Origin: Candidatus Latescibacterota bacterium | GTDB lineage: Bacteria; JAAXHH01; JABIQT01 | Direction of reading: 5' to 3' | Length of the DNA: 10,522 nucleotides | NCBI GenBank assembly: GCA_018667995.1 | Contig: JABIQT010000285.1 | Coordinates: forward strand, 1 to 10,522 | In this document: one piece after another, positions 6,763-10,522 of the stretch | Position numbering within the stretch: position 1 is the stretch's first letter | Layout of the letters: the number at the start of each line of letters is the position of its first letter | Made by a program: the position numbers and the translations under genes | The notes under the pieces: generated by a model | Seen by the model: only the letters and a program-made list of their open reading frames with translations | Database searches by the model: none | What the model was told of the DNA's origin: nothing

Positions 6763-7994
6763 GCGGAGATAGCCGCTGCAACTTTTTGTATCGCACCGCC
6801 GATGTCGTCGATATCTCCATCTGTGTAGTTCTCATTGAAAGATATGACGACGAGTTGATCGAGGATTTCCTGAGTAACCGGACAAAGATCTTCGGAGTAG
6901 GTGATATTCCGATCCGTATAAGGACTATCAAAGGGAAAACTGGAATCGCCATAGGTCAACTTCTCTGCAAGTGGTGCGGCACATCGGAAGATGGGCTTTC
7001 CGATATATCCGGCACTCGCCGCTATACCTTCAGCCGATAGAGCCTTCGCAAATTTATCAGCAGTCGGTCCCACCACTCGCAGCGGATATAGCCAGTAAGA
7101 ATGAGTACCACCAGGTGTTACTGGCGCCGGAATGACGCCGGGACAACCACTGATGGTTGCAGACAGCCTATCACCCAGGCAGCGTCGTCGAGACACTGTG
7201 TTTTGGACTTTGTCAAGCTGGGCAAGACCGACTGCCGCATGTAGTTCAGTCATCCTGTAGTTGATCCCCAGAAATCGATACATGCGATGTCCTTCGGCAT
7301 TTCCTCTATTGTAGCCTTTATCCGCGAACAGACGCATAGTTTCAGCGTAGTCGGGATTGCTGGTTACGGTCATTCCACCGTCTCCTGTTGACATATGTTT
7401 CGATTGCTGAAAACTAAAGCATCCTATGTCGCCGATGGTGCCAACAAGCCTGTTCTCGTATGTTGCCAAGTGTGACTGGCTGCAATCTTCAATCACAGGG
7501 ATCTTATGTTTCTCTGCAATTTCCATAATGGCGTTCATGTCACAGGAATTGCCAAATAGATGAATGGCAATAATGGCGCGCGTCCTTGGAGTTATCAACC
7601 GCTCGACATCTTCCGGATCCATCGTATATGTGTCCGGATTGGTATCCGCAAAGACGGGGATGGCATTCTGAAAAAGAATGGGTATAATAGTTCCCATGTC
7701 CGTGATGGGACCAGTAATGACCTCATCCCCCGGGTTGGGATTGATAGCCCCCATGGCCACATGCAACGCAGCCGTGCCCGAGGTTGAACCTATGGCAAAA
7801 TCTACACCGTACATTTCGGCAAATCTGGTCTCAAATTCAGGTACCATGCCGCCGCCAAACCGAAAGAGAGACTGAGACCTGATGGCCTCCGTGACCAGCT
7901 CGATTTCCCGCTCCCCATAGGGGGTCCGCTGGGGAAATGGACTACCATTGGTATCTCTGTACGGTATACCGCCATTAATGGCCAGATCTGTCAT
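6759..7994 (-). CDS. DegT/DnrJ/EryC1/StrS-family PLP aminotransferase
   Basis: A 411-residue fold-type I PLP enzyme of full family length. The start is typical of the family (MTDLAINGGIPYR). Cofactor-site landmarks follow in order: GSTSGTAALHVA (69-80, phosphate binding), HLFGNSCDM (145-153), IEDCSQSH (168-175, the Asp that pairs with the pyridine nitrogen) and FSFQQSKHMSTGDGG with K199 as the Schiff-base lysine. LGINYRMTELHAAVGLAQL (242-260) is the other family signature. Relatives transaminate keto-sugars attached to nucleotides, or scyllo-inosose, using glutamate or glutamine. No sugar-nucleotide, glycosyltransferase or polysaccharide gene is present here, so the substrate is unknown. The start is ATG 7994, with GGAG (complement of 8003-8006) 8 bases upstream; an in-frame ATG at 8030 would lie almost on the predicted transcription start and is rejected. 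A near-consensus promoter precedes it. Confidence 0.92.
   Translation of the reverse strand: MTDLAINGGIPYRDTNGSPFPQRTPYGEREIELVTEAIRSQSLFRFGGGMVPEFETRFAEMYGVDFAIGSTSGTAALHVAMGAINPNPGDEVITGPITDMGTIIPILFQNAIPVFADTNPDTYTMDPEDVERLITPRTRAIIAIHLFGNSCDMNAIMEIAEKHKIPVIEDCSQSHLATYENRLVGTIGDIGCFSFQQSKHMSTGDGGMTVTSNPDYAETMRLFADKGYNRGNAEGHRMYRFLGINYRMTELHAAVGLAQLDKVQNTVSRRRCLGDRLSATISGCPGVIPAPVTPGGTHSYWLYPLRVVGPTADKFAKALSAEGIAASAGYIGKPIFRCAAPLAEKLTYGDSSFPFDSPYTDRNITYSEDLCPVTQEILDQLVVISFNENYTDGDIDDIGGAIQKVAAAISA
6762..6777. terminator. Weak hairpin at the convergent gene ends
   Basis: AGCGG (6762-6766) and CCGCT (6773-6777) form a 5-base-pair stem with a 6-base loop at the junction of the two convergent genes. 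On the plus strand a run of five T follows after GCAAC. The stem is short and the T run offset, so this is only a possible terminator for the MBL gene. It lies inside the last codons of the aminotransferase gene. Confidence 0.25.
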
Positions 7995-8041
7995 GAAACT
8001 GTCTCCGTATGATTTGTGGTTACACAGCAAATATGCGGGCT

Positions 8042-8070
8042 ATTATAGAGCTACCGTAACAGACCGTCAA
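8042..8070 (-). promoter_or_regulatory. Near-consensus sigma70 promoter of the aminotransferase gene
   Basis: On the minus strand TTGACG (complement of 8065-8070), a 17-base spacer and a perfect TATAAT (complement of 8042-8047) form the strongest promoter in the window. The transcript would begin near 8035, leaving a leader of about 41 bases before ATG 7994. This also argues against the in-frame ATG at 8030. Confidence 0.8.
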
Positions 8071-8078
8071 TCAAATCC

Positions 8079-8107
8079 TTGCTATTTCCTGGTCGTTCGG
8101 ATATAGC
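8079..8107 (+). promoter_or_regulatory. Candidate sigma70 promoter of tlyA
   Basis: TTGCTA (8079-8084), a 17-base spacer and TATAGC (8102-8107) match the consensus at four of six positions in each box. Transcription would start near 8114, 12 bases before the GTG. The -35 box is only 8 bases from the -35 box of the oppositely directed aminotransferase promoter, so the two should compete for polymerase. Confidence 0.5.
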
Positions 8108-8125
8108 TCGTCTGAGGGGAAAAAT

Positions 8126-8851
8126 GTGGCCAAAAAACGACTCATAGATCTGGTTCTTTCCAAACGAGTTTGCCAGGACAGAAACGAGGCCAGACGCCTT
8201 ATTCTGAGTGGCGGCGTTCTGGTCAACGGTCATCGGTCGTCAAAGCCAGCAGAATTCCTGTCCGCGGACGTCATCGTTACGCTGGCTTCCACACAAAGAT
8301 CTGTCAGTAGAGCTGGTCAGAAACTGAAACATGCTTTTGATAGTTGGGGTCTCGATGTTACTGGAGCCACAACGGCAGACATCGGTGCGGCAAGTGGAGG
8401 GTTCACGGAATGCATGCTCCAACACGGGGCTAAACGGGTCTATGCCATAGAGACCGGCAAGGGATTGTTGAACTGGAAGTTACGCAGCGACAGCAGGGTA
8501 GTAGTCCTCGAAGAAACGAACATTCTGCACCTAGATGACCTCCCCGAAAAGCTATCCTTCCTTTCCATCGATACTTCATGGACACCTCTCCGGCTCTCCC
8601 TGCCGCACGCAGCGAGATTGCTCGTGCACGGGGGTACCGCGATCGCTCTTCTTAAACCCAACTACGAGATTCAGAGACCTGAACTGCTCAGAGAAGGGAT
8701 CCTCGAGGACGCTGTTATGAGGGGCCAGGTTGTAGATGAGTTCATACAATGGGCATCCGAAGCGGGCTGGCAGTCTGTAAGGGCCATCGAGTCGCCAATC
8801 ACAGGAGACAAGGGGAATATGGAATGGCTAGTGTATCTCGTAAATCCGTAA
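8126..8851 (+). CDS. tlyA: TlyA-family rRNA 2'-O-methyltransferase (S4 domain + FtsJ-like)
   Basis: A 241-residue protein. Residues 1-58 are an S4 RNA-binding domain (LIDLVLSKRVCQDRNEARRL, then GGVLVNG). Residues 60-241 are a Rossmann-fold methyltransferase with the SAM site DIGAASGGFTECML (85-98). The FtsJ-type catalytic tetrad can be traced as K66 (SRAGQKL), D149 (SIDTSW), K177 (LLKPNYE) and E233 (GNMEWL). TlyA proteins 2'-O-methylate cytidines in 16S and/or 23S rRNA and influence capreomycin sensitivity; the older hemolysin name comes from early cloning work. Some usual residues are changed (TSW for VSF, PNYE for PQFE, IETGKG for VDVGYG), so this is a divergent member, but the catalytic set is intact. 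The start is GTG 8126 behind an AGGGGA site at 8115-8120. An out-of-frame ATG begins two bases earlier. Confidence 0.9.
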   Translation: MAKKRLIDLVLSKRVCQDRNEARRLILSGGVLVNGHRSSKPAEFLSADVIVTLASTQRSVSRAGQKLKHAFDSWGLDVTGATTADIGAASGGFTECMLQHGAKRVYAIETGKGLLNWKLRSDSRVVVLEETNILHLDDLPEKLSFLSIDTSWTPLRLSLPHAARLLVHGGTAIALLKPNYEIQRPELLREGILEDAVMRGQVVDEFIQWASEAGWQSVRAIESPITGDKGNMEWLVYLVNP

Positions 8852-9093
8852 TTCTTCATTGTTCGGGAGATAGGCTCAATATTTCAAAGAGATTTTTTGG
8901 CACCAATGCTGGCCCTCCCGGCCGATGGGGCATATCGCCCCCTTTGATCTGAAGACAGACTTAGATGGATCTGTTCAAATCAACCTCTACGGAACCGCTG
9001 GTTTTGTGTTTGCCATTTATCGAGTATTCTATATTTTATGGAGACTACTTCCAAACTTAGATCGGTCGAAGTTATGTCGACGGGAGTTCTTCC
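8852..9093 (+). other. Intergenic region between tlyA and the response regulator
   Basis: This 242-base gap carries no convincing gene. It holds a short inverted repeat, GGGGC (8927-8931) and GCCCC (8937-8941) with a 5-base loop, followed by CTTT, which might be a weak terminator for tlyA. Just before it, GGCC repeats (8911-8914 and 8920-8923) could extend the structure. An AT-rich stretch at 9010-9037 (TTGCCA, 16 bases, TATTTT) is a possible promoter for the response regulator but is a poor consensus match. A GGGAG site at 9081-9085 serves the next gene. Confidence 0.4.
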
Positions 9094-9735
9094 ATGGATG
9101 GCAGCGGCCGCATCCTGATAGCCGATGATGACCAGCGATTTCAGAACGTTACCGCAGGTATGCTCCGTCGTTCCGGGTACGTCTGCGATAGTGCGTTTGA
9201 TGCCGATCAGGCACGCGAACTACTTACGCGGAATACGTATGATCTGATCCTCTCTGACATCAAGATGCCTGGCAACGTTAACATGGAGTTTATTAAGGAG
9301 CTACCGACTATCGTTGGGAGCGTACCGATCATTATCGTAACGGGCTATCCTTCCCTTCAATCGGCAATGCAAGCTATCGGACTATCGGTCAAAGGCTACA
9401 TTACTAAGCCGTTCGACTACCACATTCTGCTGTCGCAAGTAAGAGCCTGGATTGAACAATACCACGCGGTCCGCGAGCGCCAGCGATTGGAGGCTGAAAA
9501 GAGCAAATTGATCGAGGAACTTCAGGTAGCCCTCCAGGAGGTCCGCACGCTCAGTGGACTGCTTCCAATATGCGCCACATGTAAAAAGATAAGGGATGAT
9601 TCCGTCTATTGGCATCAAGTTGAAATCTATTTTCGGGACCGGGCAAACGTAGAGTTTTCCCACGGTGTCTGCCCGGACTGTCTCGCCGACATGCAGGAAT
9701 CCATGGATGAACACCTCACCACCCCTAAGTCGTGA
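9094..9735 (+). CDS. Response regulator: receiver domain + coiled coil + Cys4 tail
   Basis: A 213-residue cytoplasmic signalling protein. Residues 5-122 are a CheY-like receiver with the acidic pocket D11-D13, the phosphoacceptor D55 (LILSDIKMP), the switch threonine T83 (IIVTGYP) and K105 (YITKPFD). Residues about 123-152 are charged and heptad-like (RQRLEAEKSKLIEEL), a probable coiled coil for dimerisation. Residues 153-197 carry an LSGLLPICATCKKIRDD motif, then YWHQVEIYF and FSHGVCPDC. The four cysteines C160, C163, C193 and C196 form two CxxC knuckles that could bind zinc. This tail recurs after receiver and PAS modules in other bacteria; I know of no assigned function. There is no DNA-binding domain or GGDEF/HD output. 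The start ATG has GGGAG 8 bases upstream. No histidine kinase is adjacent, and the amino acid transporter follows after 98 bases. Confidence 0.92.
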   Translation: MDGSGRILIADDDQRFQNVTAGMLRRSGYVCDSAFDADQARELLTRNTYDLILSDIKMPGNVNMEFIKELPTIVGSVPIIIVTGYPSLQSAMQAIGLSVKGYITKPFDYHILLSQVRAWIEQYHAVRERQRLEAEKSKLIEELQVALQEVRTLSGLLPICATCKKIRDDSVYWHQVEIYFRDRANVEFSHGVCPDCLADMQESMDEHLTTPKS

Positions 9736-9788
9736 TGAACACCTCTGCGAACACAAGCATCATCACCCCGTTCTCAAGTAAGATCTTC

Positions 9789-9816
9789 TTGATTCGCAAT
9801 ACAGACAGCCAATAAT
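9789..9816 (+). promoter_or_regulatory. Possible promoter of the amino acid transporter gene
   Basis: TTGATT (9789-9794), a 16-base spacer and AATAAT (9811-9816) resemble a sigma70 promoter with a start near 9823, just before the GGAG ribosome site at 9825-9828. The very short resulting leader makes it doubtful. If it is not real, the transporter would be read through from the response regulator gene 98 bases upstream. Confidence 0.3.
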
Positions 9817-9833
9817 CATCCAACGGAGACGGC

Positions 9834-10522
9834 ATGCCATCGTCTGAACGCCCTCAGCTACTGAAAACCCTAGGGGTATTCGACGGAATAACCATCCTTG
9901 TCGGCATTACCATCGGCGCGGGCATATTCTCCACTCCGCAACGCATTGCAGGATATTTCGATAGCTTTACTCCCATTCTCACACTGTGGGTACTGGCTGG
10001 AGCATTCATCTTTATTGGTGGATTGATCTATGCGGAACTGGGTACCCGCTTGCCGGATACAGGCGGCGAGTACGTTTATATAACACGGTGTTTCGGCCCG
10101 TTCGCGGGGTTCATGTTCGGTTGGGCTCAGCTCTTCATCATTCGTACCAGTCCGGTGGCAGGCCTGGCCATTATTACGGTGGACTACCTGGGGCACTTTG
10201 TTGAGTTCAGTGGCTGGCGATATACGATGGTGGCACTCACCTTTGTGGCCTTACTAGGGTCTATCAACTACATTGGTGTGCATCGTGCCAGTATGTATCA
10301 AAAGCTGTCTACGCTGTTTAAAGTGGGCGGACTGTTAACACTGGTTTTCCTAGGTCTGTTTCTTGCTGGCGATCAGGAGAACCTGCTATGGACGTCTGCG
10401 CCTGCTACCTCGTCACTGGGATCGACGGGAAACGCGATCGCAGCCATGATGCTTATCGTGTTTTCCTATATGGGCTTCGAGCGTGTGGGCTACTCCGCAG
10501 GGGAAATGAAGGATCCGCGGCG
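9834..10522 (+). CDS. APC-superfamily amino acid permease, N-terminal part (3' end outside the window)
   Basis: An open frame runs from ATG 9834 to the window edge, giving 229 residues of an integral membrane transporter that normally has 12 or more helices. The first helix holds the conserved VGITIGAGIFSTP (23-35), the unwound substrate-binding segment of amino acid/polyamine/organocation carriers. Helix 2 (about 47-67) ends in YAELGTRLPDTGGEY, the typical cytoplasmic signature. About four further hydrophobic segments follow (around 88-116, 130-147, 163-178 and 200-215). The fragment ends in GFERVGYSAGEMKDPR, matching the helix 6 and following loop (E..K.P.R) of LAT-type members. It probably exchanges or imports an amino acid; the substrate cannot be told. 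The start is supported by GGAG at 9825-9828 with a 5-base spacer. It lies 98 bases after the response regulator, same strand. Confidence 0.9.
   Translation, partial: MPSSERPQLLKTLGVFDGITILVGITIGAGIFSTPQRIAGYFDSFTPILTLWVLAGAFIFIGGLIYAELGTRLPDTGGEYVYITRCFGPFAGFMFGWAQLFIIRTSPVAGLAIITVDYLGHFVEFSGWRYTMVALTFVALLGSINYIGVHRASMYQKLSTLFKVGGLLTLVFLGLFLAGDQENLLWTSAPATSSLGSTGNAIAAMMLIVFSYMGFERVGYSAGEMKDPR

Noticed and set aside
9038-9118. A 26-codon frame starting just before and overlapping the response regulator start
   Set aside because: No ribosome site precedes it, it shows no leader-peptide pattern, and the regulator has its own good Shine-Dalgarno site.
8925-9128. A 67-codon plus-strand frame in the tlyA-regulator gap
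   Set aside because: It runs into the regulator gene in another frame, lacks a ribosome site and resembles no family.
9776-9793. AT-rich inverted repeat around AAGATCTT between the regulator and the permease
   Set aside because: The stem has a bulge and no T run, so neither a terminator nor an operator can be claimed.
1-10522. Search for tRNA, rRNA, CRISPR repeats, insertion sequences and attachment sites
   Set aside because: I saw no cloverleaf, regularly spaced repeat, transposase or integrase motif, or flanking direct repeat.

Overview
The window comes from a bacterial chromosome of roughly balanced base composition. It looks like a Gram-negative lineage: the left edge carries the C-terminal barrel of an outer-membrane TonB-dependent receptor ending in phenylalanine, and the next gene encodes an exported peptidase with a Sec signal peptide. 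Most genes have a GGAG-type Shine-Dalgarno site, and three of the four best promoters have a clear TTGAC-type -35. Both features argue against Bacteroidota, which use a different promoter consensus. The receptor and peptidase styles resemble FCB-related or Gemmatimonadota/Latescibacterota-like environmental bacteria, but this is an impression from protein style and no marker here settles it.

Layout. Positions 2-1189 (+) hold the receptor fragment, convergent with an M28-family peptidase with PA domain (1228-3396, -). Upstream of the peptidase on the minus strand lie a VOC/glyoxalase-fold protein (3439-3840) and an RNB-family exoribonuclease (3903-5894). The ribonuclease and VOC genes probably form one transcript, closed by a strong hairpin at 3406-3435. 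An intergenic region with two outward-facing sigma70-type promoters separates the ribonuclease from an MBL-fold hydrolase of glyoxalase II type (6124-6762, +). The hydrolase ends tail-to-tail, overlapping by 4 bases, with a DegT/DnrJ-type PLP aminotransferase (6759-7994, -). A second divergent promoter region drives the aminotransferase leftward and a TlyA-type rRNA 2'-O-methyltransferase rightward (8126-8851). After a 242-base gap come a receiver-domain response regulator with a coiled coil and a four-cysteine tail (9094-9735) and the start of an APC-superfamily amino acid transporter (9834 to the window edge).

The genes do not form one obvious pathway. Two themes appear: RNA metabolism (ribonuclease, rRNA methyltransferase) and possible small-metabolite or aldehyde handling (VOC protein and MBL hydrolase on either side of the ribonuclease). 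I see no rRNA, tRNA, CRISPR array, insertion sequence, integrase or phage gene. This reads as an ordinary core/accessory chromosomal stretch. The points most worth a second look are the peptidase (atypical metal site, PqqD-like C-terminal domain, no Shine-Dalgarno next to a terminator hairpin) and the response regulator with its unassigned Cys4 output.
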